Shown here: positions 1 to 11,700 of the stretch, piece after piece
How positions within the stretch are numbered: position 1 is the stretch's first letter
How the letters are laid out: each line of letters opens with the position of its first letter
Source: Paraphysomonas bandaiensis
Lineage: Eukaryota; Chrysophyceae
DNA length: 64,000 nucleotides
Assembly (NCBI GenBank): GCA_965644295.1
Contig: CBFFRP010000109.1
Coordinates: forward strand, 1-64,000
Direction of reading: 5' to 3'
The notes under the pieces: generated by a model
What the model was told of the DNA's origin: nothing
The model's database searches: none
The model's input: the letters and a program-made list of their open reading frames with translations, nothing else
Position numbers and translations under genes: made by a program

Positions 1-406
1 GAGGAATAATGCGAAACTTAGCCATGTTTTCCAGAGTGGAATACCTCGGCTGACGTTTGTGTTTCGACGCGCGTTTGGTAACCTTTTGCCGCTGATGTGA
101 GCCCACAGAAGCCTGAGACTGACTGCTCTCACCATCCTCAACATTTTGTACTCTATCCTCCAATATTTGCATCCTGCTGCTGAGGTTAGACACTGCAGTA
201 GCCACCTCTGTAAAAGACTGAGACATGGCACGAACTGTGTCCAAAATCTCCTGGTTTGGATTGATGTTTGGAGCAGAAGACTCCTGAACGACATCCTGCA
301 CACCTCCAGCAGCATCTTGTTTGGTTTCACCACTACCAGCGGCTTCCTGATCTTTCCCAGGAGTTTTCTTGCCGCCTCTCCTCGTTTTACCAGTCGGAGT
401 AGACAT
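1..406 (-). CDS. Gag-like ORF of a second retroelement, runs off left edge
   Basis: Reading the minus strand from an ATG at 406, the frame is open to base 1 (135 codons, no stop), so the ORF is cut by the window edge. The product starts with a basic Lys/Arg/Gly stretch (MSTPTGKTRRGGKK), then a Gln/Glu-rich segment with a short heptad-like region (SNLSSRMQILEDRVQNVEDG), then another very basic stretch (QRQKVTKRASKHKRQ). This basic/coiled-coil/basic layout is typical of retrotransposon Gag N-termini, but no diagnostic domain (zinc knuckle, capsid) lies inside the window. The upstream sequence 407-1045 would hold the LTR and leader of such an element. It could instead be an unrelated host protein. 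Confidence 0.45.
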   Translation of the reverse strand, partial: MSTPTGKTRRGGKKTPGKDQEAAGSGETKQDAAGGVQDVVQESSAPNINPNQEILDTVRAMSQSFTEVATAVSNLSSRMQILEDRVQNVEDGESSQSQASVGSHQRQKVTKRASKHKRQPRYSTLENMAKFRIIP

Positions 407-1045
407 GGTTAATGAGAAGAACTTCCGCCTCAAAGACTATATCCACCAAACTTTTCCCTAACACACTGAGACAAGCAACCCTGGCAACTCCTAGAACCAC
501 TGACCCAGAACTCAACAACACACCAAGACACCACAAGACAAATCCCAAAGACAACCCTGCGTAAGAATCCAAAAACTCAACACTCAACACTCAACACTCA
601 AAACCCGTTGAACCCGTCGGATTTGTACAAGTGACAACAGTTAACACACAGGCGGTATCCACGGTCGATTGACTTCGAAAAGAACCGAATTTCCTCAGTC
701 ACCACACTGTGTATCAAACAATCACCACTGAACAAAGAGCCTAGAGAACAACTACTGACAACTCACACCCAGAGAACAACAGACAACCAACAACCACAGG
801 CAACCGAAGGCAACAGACAACAAGCCCAAAGAATCAAGCCCAAAGAAGCGTGTCGCAGTTAGTTTCTTATAAGAGTGTGAAACAACAGCGCAAAGACAGA
901 AATTTCTGTACGAGCAGTAAAGTAAATATTTACTATAACAACACCCGGTTTGATAACCAGGGTGTTGGCTCGTAAACAATAGTACTACTATAACACCTAC
1001 ACTGAACCAACAAAGAACAGTAATAACGGTATTATTATTAAAACA
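407..1045 (-). repeat. Putative 5' LTR/leader region of the minus-strand element
   Basis: No gene is seen. On the minus strand the stretch begins with TGTTTTAATAATAAT (from 1045), immediately next to where the copia integrase frame on the other strand becomes recognisable, and it leads into the Gag-like ORF at 406. That fits an LTR plus leader of an element inserted into the copia copy. The matching CA end and a primer-binding site could not be fixed with confidence. It contains a tandem ACTCAAC motif near 567-595 and a strong hairpin near 939-968. Confidence 0.3.
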
Positions 1046-4038
1046 CTTTTCTAAGTCTAGACCTAAACTTAGTTAGTGACCCCCGCAAAGAGCCACCGCG
1101 CAATGGTATACCGCCGGTACCCAAGTTCACTAGCACCAAGCTTTGGTCTAACCACACGCCAGAAGACAACCCCATACAAGAACGACCATGGCGCACGACC
1201 AAGGAAAGAACGCTTGCATCCATTTGCAACTCGGGCCTACCACCCAACTTCTGGGAACAGGCTATGTCCACCGTCACGCATATGAAAAATCGCCTGCCAT
1301 GCGCCACTGCAAAGGGATTCATATCACCGTATCAGTTCATCCACGACGAGGCCCCCGATTTATCTTACGCCAGGATTTGGGGCTGCAAATGCCATACATT
1401 CATAGACAAGTCTCAGAGAAGAAACGATTGGTCTCCACATAGCCATATTGGGTACTTCATGGGATACCGAGAAGATGGACCAGGGTACGTCATATATGTA
1501 CCTTCACTCAAGGACTTCGTAATCTCAAGTCACGTCTTTTTCAATGAGTGCATCCCCGACGTCAAGGAAAACTACTACGCTGAAATCGAATCATCACTGA
1601 GAGAAGAAAATTCAGAGAATCGAACAACCGAGAGCTTCCAATACCTCGTTGGAATGACCCACACAGATCCACAGGATGGCCTCCAATACATCACGACAAG
1701 AATCACAGTCATCAAAGGCCACGTGGCTGCTTACAGAGGATTGGCCCCACGAGAAAATGAAGGGCGAGTCATCGAGTTAAATGACCCAATACACGCTGCG
1801 GACATCGAAAGATACACCGCCGAGCACTTCAGTTATCAGAACGCGGTATCACCCCCGCAAGAGGAACCAGGATGCCCCGTGGAAGGAACAGCTCCAGGGA
1901 GGAGCAGTTCAACCGACAGCCGTCATGACGCCACACGGGGCGGGAGTCACAGCCATTTGAGAGGACCCTACTCAAATGAAAAGGAGGCAAGGCCTCGCCG
2001 CACAGCAGAAGCTCAGCGGAATACAGTGCCGAAGGAGGCACGGGGTGACAACAAGCGTGATCACCCTGCTCATAAGGTCAAACGAGCTATCAAGACTGTG
2101 AATTCCCAGGGTGACAGGAGCCGGCAAAGCCCGGATGGCACAATTACGGGTGTAAGGACACCCCACCGACACAAGGTGAGCCGTTGCGTAAAGAAAAGTC
2201 TCCACAGCAAGAGGCAGACCAGGAAAAGGGTAATCATGAATGTACACAAATTCGGTGATAATATATACCACTGTGATGTTGATAAAAGATATTTGTACAA
2301 CCACAAAACACCTGATACACATGATAGTTACAGAACATTATACATGAATGATGTTGACATCATTATGCATGCAAATGACACATGTAGCAATGATGTACCT
2401 AACACACCTAACAATGTTGGCGAGGCACTATCAGGCAGGTACAAGGAACAATGGCTGAAAGCCATCAACAAAGAAATCAAGTCTCTAGAGAGCAAAGGCT
2501 GTTGGAGGATAACGACACCACCAGCAAATTCCAACATTATAAGGGGAAAATTCGTGTTTAGGGTAAAGGTCAAGCGAGATGAGGTTACCTTCAAGGCGAG
2601 GTTAGTGGCTCAAGGTTTCTCCCAGGTCGAGGGTAAAGACTACAACGAAACCTACAGCCCAGTCGCAAAGGCCACATCAATGAGAACAGTCATAGCACTA
2701 GCAACTATACTTGGGTTGGAGCTTCACCAGGTAGATTTCTCCACTGCTTACATCAATGCAGACCTCCAAGAGGAAATTTACATGTATCCACCCGCTGGTC
2801 TCAATGTTCCAAACGGTAAAGTCCTCAGACTTCTAAAGAGTATATACGGACTCAAACAGTCCGGGTTAAATTGGTATAAATGTTGTACTAATTATTTGTT
2901 AGACTGTGGTTTTACCAGATTAGTGTCCGACCCGTGCATATTCACGAAATCAATCAATGGTCGACCCATAATTCTGGCAGTTTACGTCGATGACATCATT
3001 ATCGCCGGTAAAAGTAGGACTGACATCATCCAAATCAAGAATTCGTTAGCTGAAAAATTCGACATTCATGATCTCGGCCTCCTAGATTACTACCTCGGCA
3101 TATTCGTCAAACAGGATATACAGAATCGAACTACGACACTAAATCAATCTCAATACATACGGAACCTACTCCACAGATTCAACATGGAAGATTGCAAGCC
3201 ACGTAGTCACCCCATGACAACAAATTTTCATATAGACATTCTCGAAAAGAAACAACTATCTCAAGAAAATCAAGAATTTGTCCAAAATTTTCCTTACAAG
3301 GAGCTCATAGGTTCACTTATGTATATTGCTGTGTGCACTAGACCTGATATTGCATATGCTGTAAACACCCTTGCTCGTTTCAGTACTAATCCAAATCTAA
3401 CTACATGCAAAGCCGCATTAAACATACTTAGGTACCTCAAAGGCACTATCGATCAAGGTCTACAGTACTCCGGGAAGTCTGTTACTTTAACTGGATTCGC
3501 TGACAGTGATTGGGCACGCTGTAACTTGACTCGCAGGTCGACCACAGCGTTTTGCTTCTTTATTGGAAATTGTCTCATTTCCTGGCAATCACGACTCCAG
3601 ACCACTGTAGCTCTATCCTCTACAGAAGCGGAGTACATGGCACTATCAACAGCATGTCAAGAAGCTATTTGGCTACGGTCACTACTCTCGGAATTGGGCT
3701 TCCACATGCCATACTCAACAACCATATGGTGTGACAACAAAGGTGCAATTCAACTATGCCTAAACCCCGTACACCACCGACGAACAAAACATATTGCCAT
3801 CAGATATCACTTCATAAGAGAACAAGTCGCATCGCACTCTATTATTGTTGATTACATGCCTACAAACGAGATGCTGGCCGACATTCTAACTAAACCCCTC
3901 ACATCAAACACGTTCCACAGATTGCGGGATTCACTAATGGGGGGGGGAGGTATCAACATACCTGCTAGCAATAAAAGAACAAAAGTATCTATCCCACCGG
4001 CAGAGAACTCAACCAAGAGACCACGATGGATGACTTAG
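1042..4038 (+). mobile_element. Ty1/copia retrotransposon pol, 5'-truncated (integrase end, RT, RNase H)
   Basis: The frame is open from 1042 through the stop at 4036-4038. The first internal ATG is at 1264, but copia integrase similarity already starts upstream (TPEDNPIQERPW... then SGLPPNFWEQAM and MKNRLP), so 1264 is not a true start. Order: end of the integrase core and its C-terminal extension with a Ser/Thr/Arg-rich linker; reverse transcriptase from about 2490 with the catalytic Asp of QVDFSTAYINADLQEEIYM and the YVDD box near 2990; RNase H from about 3480 with FADSDWA, STEAEYMA and the WCDNKGA Asp, ending in LADILTKPL. All catalytic residues checked are present and there is no stop or frameshift in the remaining part, suggesting a young copy. 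Gag, protease and most of the integrase are missing, apparently displaced by the minus-strand element ending near 1045. Confidence 0.93.
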
Positions 4039-4203
4039 AGATCTACGGAGTTTCCCACGAGTATGCTGTATGTTGACATCAGTGTAATCCACAATCTGTG
4101 ATTGCACTCGTGGGTTTTACCCTCAGTAGAACTATCTCCAAATATATATACCTATATCCATATTTCTATGTATACGCCATATGATTATTTCATTGAGGGG
4201 GAG

Positions 4204-4411
4204 TATTAGGAGTCATTGATTCACGTATATCTCTTAACGCGTGAATACAACACACATATACAATGAAATACCAAATAGACTGAATAATTACCAAACTATA
4301 CATGATACGCGACTGTACAAGATACGCACATGTGTGTGGTGCTAACGCTCTGCTCAAACGTGTCTTGCTATTATACTATTAGGCCTTATCGTTCAATCTT
4401 TATCTCTAATA
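4204..4411 (+). repeat. Candidate 3' LTR of the copia element
   Basis: A purine tract (TTGAGGGGGAG, about 4193-4203) sits 155 bp after the pol stop, where a polypurine tract is expected, and is followed by TATTAGGAGTC. A CTAATA at 4406-4411 would give 6-bp inverted ends TATTAG...CTAATA instead of the usual TG...CA. The 5' partner LTR is not in the window, so the right boundary is a guess. Confidence 0.35.
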
Positions 4412-4494
4412 ATATCAAGTATATTCTGACTAAATATTAAGACTAACCTTAAATCTTATTTTAGAATGGTTAACTACATCCAATTGAGTGGGAG

Positions 4495-4842
4495 TGTTGA
4501 GTTCTGCTATATATGATGTGATATATATTGTGAAATTGAAGTGAGTTAACAGTGTGCAATAAGCAAAGTCAACTCATAGGTGTAACGGGTGATTATAGTT
4601 ACAAAGGAATTAAATTCAGTTACTGATGTGTGACTATACAAGATATAGAACTGACTGATGAACATATGATAAACAGATGTTGCTAAGAACAGATGTTTCA
4701 ACATATGTTACACGAATATGTAGTGAAGTGTTCAGAATAATAATCATAATTTCTTACTTGAAAGTGCGTTGTGTTCAACAGAGCAAGGTTAAGGTTTACG
4801 TGTAGAGCAAAGTTAACTTCAGTGAAATGTCCAATTCGAACA
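4495..4842 (+). repeat. Solo LTR, copy 1 (348 bp, TG...CA)
   Basis: It begins TGTTGAGTTCTG after a purine-rich GAGTGGGAG and ends TTCGAACA. The reverse complement of 13969-14314 matches it along the full length with only scattered differences and small indels, which fixes both ends. The flanking 5-mers (GGGAG and CGTAG) are not a target duplication, so this copy may be the 3' LTR of a deleted element whose PPT survives just to the left. Confidence 0.85.
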
Positions 4843-5219
4843 CGTAGTACATCCCATATTATAAGAATGACCTTGATTGAGGTATTATTAGAGTTTTGCT
4901 GTCCCTGTGTGAATGTCTTGCCCCTTTCAAGAGCATGCAAATTATAATAACCACCGTCATAATCTCAATTATAACTTGATCTGAGTTATTACATGCGAAT
5001 TAACTTCACACCTAACAAAATGAGTGCAGTGCTGCAATATACTTCGTTTACAATAACTATTACTATGCGCAACATGCGAACACTTCAGAGACTATTAGTT
5101 GGTCATAGCACATAGATATTTATGGCTGTCAACCACATACCTGCAAGTATTTTTTGACTATATACAACGTATCACGGCAATTAAAGGTCTAAGGCAATTC
5201 ATTGCCATGAATTCGCACA
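4843..5219. other. Intergenic, no gene seen
   Basis: AT-rich spacer between the solo LTR and the 3' end of the minus-strand hypothetical gene. No coding signal, tRNA or repeat recognised. Confidence 0.5.
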
Positions 5220-5900
5220 TCAATCATCCAGCAACGCAAAAAGCTCTTGGTCACTCATCAACTGCTCAGAGAGTGATGATGTGTGCTCTTGTGTGTTTTC
5301 TTCTGTGTTCCCAGGGCTGTCAAAACAAATACCATCCGAAACAAAATCTGTAGCACCACCATTCTCACTGTTGTTTCTCTGGGATTTCGAACGCGACAAA
5401 ACAATGGGGTACTTGACTGTACCAACGCATGGCTCCACTTTAGTACGATACTTTATTCGGGACGCCATTTTATCTATAGAGTCTGCAGGGTCAGCTTTAT
5501 TTGATAAACCGGAGCATATCATGTTGTCCTAAACAGATAGTCAATGTATACATAACGAGTGCTATAGATGCAATCTTACAATACTGTCATCATAAAGTTG
5601 CTGCTGCTTAGATGGTGTGCGTATTTGAAACTTTGTGACTTCAGATACTGACGATTTTGATGATTTGATCTTCTCCTGTTGGCGAGCATTAACCTGGCTA
5701 CTGGACAAGGTACCCAGTGCCCGCCTCGGTCTGCGTACAAGTATTATTATCGACGTATAACTGCAGGGTACATACTTGACAGGGCGCTGTGATAGTTGTG
5801 GCTTCATGTTGCGGCTACCTGCAAGGTCTGTACGTTTCGAAGATACGTTGGCATTTTCGTCCATTGGGGCTGCGGTAATGTGCGATGATACAGCAGACAT
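5220..5900 (-). CDS. Hypothetical protein, two exons
   Basis: Exon 1 is 5580-5900 (ATG at 5900, MSAVSSHITAAPMDEN...), exon 2 is 5220-5528, joined by a 51-bp intron (5529-5579) with GTAAGA donor and TTTAG acceptor in phase 0. Total 209 aa. The predicted protein is polar and Ser/Lys/Arg-rich (SKRTDLAG, SQVNARQQEKIKSSKSS, RSKSQRNNSENGG) with an acidic tail (SDQELFALLDD). No known domain recognised. The frame also stays open upstream of 5900 without another ATG. It is divergent from the oxygenase gene at 6611. The splice fit supports a real gene; the function is unknown. Confidence 0.6.
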
Positions 5901-6132
5901 GTTCCACGTGATATCGCGCTCCCTATATCTCAACCACCTCAGCAATGAATAAAGCTGTTGATTTTTTCCTTTAGAGTGAGCGAAATGCTTTACGTCTGTA
6001 GCAATATAATCGTACAGTTCAGATGGAGCAGGAATAAGTGTGTCAGAGTTGTTGGTGTTGTTGCAGATTTTAGCCGTTGGAAATTACGCACTTGATAGTA
6101 TTCTACATATACAAAACATAACGGTATACCTG

Positions 6133-6309
6133 GTATACCAAGGAGACTTTTTTCGGTCCCACTTTTGTGTTTTTTCGTATGGAACATGAGTGTAGAGCTT
6201 CGAAATTGTGGTCAAAATGACCACAATTTTTTTATTTCGAGTGGGACCAAATACAGTCCGACAAGTGGAGGGCTGGTCCACTTTGTCAAAAAACGTCTCC
6301 CAGGTATAC
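6133..6309. mobile_element. MITE-like palindromic element (177 bp)
   Basis: The outer arms GTATACCAAGGAGAC (6133-6147) and GTCTCCCAGGTATAC (6295-6309) are near-perfect inverted repeats and continue inward as T-runs. Further inside, GGTCCCACT and AGTGGGACC face each other, and the centre is a perfect 12-bp palindrome arm pair (AAATTGTGGTCA / TGACCACAATTT) with a 3-nt loop. No coding capacity. This nested dyad symmetry fits a non-autonomous DNA transposon. A target duplication could not be defined because GTATAC recurs just outside the left end. Confidence 0.6.
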
Positions 6310-6610
6310 GTAGGAATTTATTCATGATATATGATTGGCTGGAAGTGGTTGGTTGATACAAAGGTACAGGTCTGGTGCAGTACACAGCAGGGCTATCAGG
6401 TAGACCAGATACACCCATTGTGGTAACCTGCAGATCTAGACGAGTGCAGATGTGCAACAGATTTCGAATATAAATGATGGAGATCCAGTTACGCATTTAC
6501 AGCAAGCAATCGAATAGTATGTACTACAATGAGGAGATTAGTGTTTTAAGATGATATCGATCTTTTTACAGCAACTGAAATGTGGAAAATACTAGTGTTG
6601 AGGGCCAAGT

Positions 6611-7273
6611 ATGTCTAATAACTCCACAAGTCGTAGCAACGAATTTTGTTCAGAGCTGCAGCTTCGACTTAAGTACCACCTTTATATCAATAGTAGTTGT
6701 ATCATTGCATCTATTCCAAAATTTGCTTCTAACTCGATGTGTAATGAACTGATACAGCTCTGTGAATATTGTGGCTTCGTTCAAGAAAACGATGCATATG
6801 GCTACACACAGGCGACTGTAGATCTTGAGGTTGATAGAACTCCGGAAGTTCGAGAGTGGCTACTCGACAGGCATCTAATTGAGGCCGTTACAAGATGTAT
6901 TAAGTGGTCACACGGGCAAACAATATCGGCATTTGATGATGTTTTTGTTGTAAAATATAACACTTCACCTGGTAAAGGTCAGGTGGAGCTCATCAGACAT
7001 TATGATAGCGGTGATGTGTCTTTCATGGTAGCCTTGTCCCCTCGCTCTGCATATACAGGAGGTGGTACAGAGTTCGATGCTTTACGTCAGGAAGAAAGAA
7101 GCGTTCTCCATTTGGAACAAGGGGAACTACTTATATTTAATGCAGCTCTGTATCACTCTGGTGTTCCTATATTGGCTGGAACAAGATACTTACTAGTAGG
7201 TTTCTGTTACACTTCCGATGAAGCCGCCAGAACAACTGGGAATTTGGATTTGAAGTTGCTGCAGATATAGTAC
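6611..7273 (+). CDS. 2-oxoglutarate/Fe(II)-dependent oxygenase (prolyl-4-hydroxylase-like)
   Basis: Single-exon ORF of 219 aa (stop TAG just after 7270). The C-terminal half has the double-stranded beta-helix signature: His130-x-Asp132 (RHYDSGD), a YTGGGTEF turn, GELLIFNAALYHSG with His182 as the third iron ligand, and Arg192 (AGTRYLLVGF) as the expected 2-oxoglutarate-binding residue. This catalyses oxidative decarboxylation of 2-oxoglutarate coupled to hydroxylation. The substrate cannot be read from sequence; protein prolyl or other side-chain hydroxylation is typical of this fold. No signal peptide is obvious, and the N-terminal 40 residues are Ser/Asn-rich. The 3' end converges on the CRIPT gene. 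Confidence 0.85.
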
Positions 7274-7858
7274 GAGAATAGAGTCGTTCGAGGTGTAACA
7301 TGTATTTTCTCCAATAATCGATGAATTTTTATGTGCGCGTATCTTAGACAGTCACAATGTGTAATCAATGGATATCAGAACGACTACGTTTAATACTATA
7401 ATTGGCTAGGTTGAGTCATTTATTGCTTTGACTAGGTTTTTGCACCGAAAATAGTATGACTAGGAAATTCAACCAAATTGACTAGGTTGAATAATATATC
7501 TCTAAGGAATAATATATCTCTAACTATCATGCACAACGGAATAGTTAGAAGTGTAACCACTGATAATGACGACGGCACGTTATGATGACGGTCATGTATC
7601 TTCAACAGATACTTTCTCTAATTCAGTTCATGATATATTTCATTGAACATTATAACTCACAGATACAATCTTATATTAAGCTGAACCCTAATAGTAATAC
7701 AAACATTTGCAGCATCACAGCCCCAGTTCATTTAAAATCAAAACAACCAACATAGACGTAATTAGTGCTGTTACTAGGAGACCACACATAAAAAGTTAAC
7801 ATAGCAGAGTAGCATTAAGTAATAAAACTTTACATACTTTGAAAGTGACTAAATGTAT
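7274..7858. other. Intergenic between convergent genes
   Basis: Noncoding, AT-rich. Contains several GACTAGGTT/GGCTAGGTT repeats (about 7403-7490) and a doubled AATATATCTCTAA motif (about 7490-7522). No gene seen. Confidence 0.5.
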
Positions 7859-8303
7859 CTAAGTAAGGCTCATTCGATGTGAGCTAGTGTCCACTGCTTT
7901 CCTCCCGCACATTGCACATATACCTATTTATTCATCACGAACCGATGCATACATACATTCTAGTGTTACCTTTTTTATGAGCGCAGTCATTGCAATAGTT
8001 CATTTTCGCTAGTACCTTAGACCTACACAATCTGCACGATCGACTCTCCGGGACCCACTGCTCCGACACTTTTTTTCTTGCCAAAGCCTACACATAGGAA
8101 CAGTAACGATGTAATCAGTATTAAGAATCCTTAATAAACCTTATTGGTCTTTCCAGCTTTCAACCCACCACCTGCCACTTTTAAAAAGCTTTAGTACACA
8201 TATATGTCACACAATGTCGGACACCTGTGTTTTTCGCTCCGTCCTTCCACTTGTCCGGAACGCAAACCTTTGAAAGCCTTTCAGTACATTTATCACACAC
8301 CAT
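7859..8303 (-). CDS. CRIPT: CRIPT (cysteine-rich PDZ-binding protein / minor-spliceosome-associated) homologue
   Basis: Assembled from four exons: 8225-8303, 8140-8177, 7970-8087 and 7859-7923. Introns are 47, 52 and 46 bp, all GT...AG. The spliced 99-aa protein is collinear with the CRIPT family (about 101 aa in animals): MVCDKCTERL start, VPDKWKDGAKNT, a GGGLK turn, NKALARKK, then CRLCRSKV...NYCNDCAHKKG and ICAMCGRKAVDT. The paired CxxC motifs (Cys3/Cys6, Cys57/Cys60, Cys71/Cys74, Cys81/Cys84) are all present, as expected for a small zinc-binding protein. The family is ancient and linked to the minor spliceosome and, in animals, to PSD-95 PDZ binding. The animal C-terminal PDZ ligand is not conserved here (ends RMSLT). 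Each exon is too short to be seen as a long ORF. Confidence 0.93.
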
Positions 8304-8790
8304 TGTTATTTAGTTTCTATTCCTATCGAATATATTAGCTCCACTTCCTGCTGTCACCATATGCTGCTATTGCTAAATGGGGGCAATTCTTTTTTATTTC
8401 TCATGAAGAGCCTCGAACGGTGAGCAACGTTGTCGATAATTCTACACAAAAGCGATTATTGCATCGTAAAAAAAATACAATTTTGTAAGTGAGAGTATTA
8501 CGTAGTACGATCGTAGTAGGATAATGTAATTTTTGAGGAAGGATGGACACAAAAACCGTTGTAAATATGAGCGTTAATTCAATACAAAAATTACAAACTG
8601 AAGAATGAATGTCGTTCACAGTGAGTCTGTTGTCTCATTAGCCTCATAACTTTATAACTTATATCCGAGGGCACTTCTACGACTGCTATATCGTCAGAGA
8701 TCCTTTAACTCCTGTGAGTAGACTAGGTTCCTTTTATTAGAGGTGTAATCTTATAGATCTGTGCAGAGAGTTAACAGATATAATTAACGG
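8304..8790. promoter_or_regulatory. Shared divergent promoter region
   Basis: 487-bp spacer between the CRIPT start (minus) and the 19-exon gene start (plus). AT-rich, no ORF of interest. No canonical TATA position can be assigned. Confidence 0.35.
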
Positions 8791-11700
8791 ATGGGGTGTG
8801 GTACCTCAAAGGAAGATATCGCTAAGTATGTTGCGCTGCAGCAAGAGAGAGATGAAATTGCGTTGGCAAAGTCTGAGCTCGAGAAGAGACTGAAAGATCT
8901 TCAGGAGTTGTTTGATGAGAACGAACTGAAATGCCAGGAACAGCTTAATCTATACCGATTTAAAATTGAAGTACTCGTTCAAATGCTGGCAGTTGAAGAA
9001 AAGAAGCTTCAATCTGCTGTTAAACGTTTAGAGGCTCTAAAGTTGGCCATGCTTAACCAAGTAAATATTCTCAACTCTTGGGACTGTATTACACTTAGAT
9101 GCCATTACACATGTAGGGCTTTTCTGATAAAACGATGTCGAACGTCCTTTTATCGGGAGGTGAATCGCCCACAAAGAAAGAAGGCGAAAAAGCCATATTA
9201 CTTACTTCAGCATTTGACTTGACTGGAGCTATTGATAGACTCTCAACAGAAATGAAGAAATCTGCCGAAGATATTATATTTGCCTTTGCTGATTCTGATG
9301 GAAAGATTGTATCTGCTCTCCCGCGCGAAGATTTCATGAGATACCTTTACAATAGTACGGACACGCTTACAAAAACGGATGTGCAGGTGAAGTACTTTAG
9401 TCATAGTTCTCTTATAACGGTCGTATAGGTACTCTCCCTGCGCTTTTATGATGGATCCACTGTTAGTGTTCCAGAATTTATAGATTTCTTCACATGCAGC
9501 TCGAGCACACGAGTAGCCAAATCTGCGGCTGCCGCTGTTCGTGCTAGTCTTAATATGCTTCAGCTAGAAGCGCCTAAAGACAACCTTGAAGAATGCTCCG
9601 AGACCCTGGCTTCGGGGCAGCAAGAGAGTATGAGTGTGCTCCAACGGTCTATTAGCAAGTTGAGATCACTGTGGGATATAGTAGAGGAAGAGCTCATTTC
9701 TGAGTTTGATGATATTGACGAGAATATTGGTGGTGATAGTATGGTACTTATTGAGACATTCGAGGTGAGAGTGCGCAAAAGTATGGGGCAGGACGATAAT
9801 GTTGTACGCAGGAGGTCCTCGATATCGTTTGTGGGCCTTCAAAGGAAGAAGAGTTGAGGAGATTCGGCGTTGCTGCGCAGGACCGACGCAAGTGGTTGAC
9901 AGCACCAGAGGTAAAACAAATTGTTTCCAGGTAATTCACCCATTCGTGTGAGTTGTTATGCGGGTGCGATTCTTTGATTCTGAAATTAGGTTTGAAATTG
10001 GTCGCCGGGTTGACATCAAAGATTTTATGACCTACTTTCAACAAGCTACTGTTGATGACTCACTCACAACAGTGGCGCCCTTTCGGTTCTCTTCAGAGTG
10101 GGCTACCCTTCGGAGCGTGTCTCGTAAGGAATTGTCTACTGTGAACGCTTTCAAGTCAGGTATCGCTCATCCCAGTGAATCAAGTAAGCCTCGAGGTGTA
10201 GAAGCATTTAAACGAGCTACAAAGAAGATATCGGCAGTTAATGCAATGAAAGGAGGGTCAGCACAAGAGAAGGCGAAACAGTTAATGGTTAATACGGACA
10301 TAAAAGGTTTTTTTTCTCTCCAAGTGGTATATGTATCGTGATACTTGTGCTCCAGACTTTGATTTAGAGGCTAGCAGAAGCACTGCAACTCCTCCCCCTC
10401 TAGCTAAAATTCAATCAGGTGAAATTAATATACGTAGTGCGCCGTATTGCTCTTGACAATATACAAGTAGCCAGTGCGCTTCAAACGGACTCTTTGAACC
10501 CTCCCACACTGCTTCATTCGAAAAGTGCTAGTTCTCTGGCACCTTCAAGCCCTGGGAAGTTGACTTCGAGTCCATCCAAGCGTTTTTTGAAAAAAGAAAA
10601 GTCAATATCTGCAGCCACTCTGGCTATGGTATATTCCCGAGATCCCGAGAGCTTTGCAGCGGTTAGTACCTATTACCTTTTCTGGTGCAATTATATCATA
10701 CGATGTATTGTAAAGGAATTAGAAAAGAGAAGTGAGGCGTCGGCATATCTTTTTACTGACGTTCTCTTGAAGAAACACCTTATGGAGATGTGCCCTGCTG
10801 CTAAAGGTATCAACCTGCTTTTTCTCTTGAATAGGCACGAATAAATGCGACACACAGAGAAAAATGTGGATGAGTTTGTAGCCGGAATGGAGTATCCAGG
10901 AGGCACGTGCTCTGCTGCTGCAGTTGTGGAGTGAGTGATACTATGGAATATACGTTTTCATTATGAGGTATTTGTATAATATGCAGGGCTTTGAATGCAC
11001 TGGTAGAAGGGATTTTTGCCGAACATTACCCTAATCACACACAATCTAAGGCACATGAAGTTATTCACACGGTATGTGTACTTTTCACATCTTCACACTA
11101 TTTACTGTAGAAATAGGCTCAGACTGAGGTTCAGCGGCGCGAAGAAAATATCAGAACTCTAAAGCAACAAGTTCTTTTGGACCCTATCGCTCTGTTCTAT
11201 AAGTAAGGATGATGCAGTTAATACAACGTGTATAAAGTATGGTTTGTAGAAATGACCCGAAAGGGTTTGTTGCTGGTGTAAAGTTGGAAACTCAAGGGGG
11301 GAAAGGAAATGCCGTCAGCAAAGGTGTGTTTTGATATAAATGTGATCCTACATAATTGTATTTCAGATGGCCTCGTGAAAGCAATTCGGAATATCGTCCC
11401 TGGAGTGAATGATAGTGATATCGATCTTCTCCTGGTTAGATGTACTTTTAGTGCATTATATCGGTTTGATAATTGTTTTTTGCTGTAGACGGAATTGGAA
11501 GGCAAAGTTCGCGTGCAGACGAACGACATCTTAGTAACATCTGTAACGACGCACCTCAAGCAGCGTGCGACTGAGAAAGCCAAAATCGAGAAACAAATTG
11601 CTATTGAAGAGAAGGCGCTGGTATATGAGAACCGTTTTATTATGCTCTGCAACTTTGAAATTCTTATTTTCTAGAAAAGTGCCCAAGATCGAGCTGTGAG

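Noticed and set aside
1264-1266. ATG at 1264 as start of the copia polyprotein
   Set aside because: Integrase similarity extends upstream in the same frame; this Met is internal.
4490-4494. Target duplication around solo LTR copy 1
   Set aside because: Left GGGAG and right CGTAG do not match; only copy 2 has a true duplication.
9753-9857. Stop after RRRSSISFVGLQRKKS in the 19-exon gene
   Set aside because: It falls within a read-through of the 47-bp intron 9765-9811. Splicing restores a long open frame.
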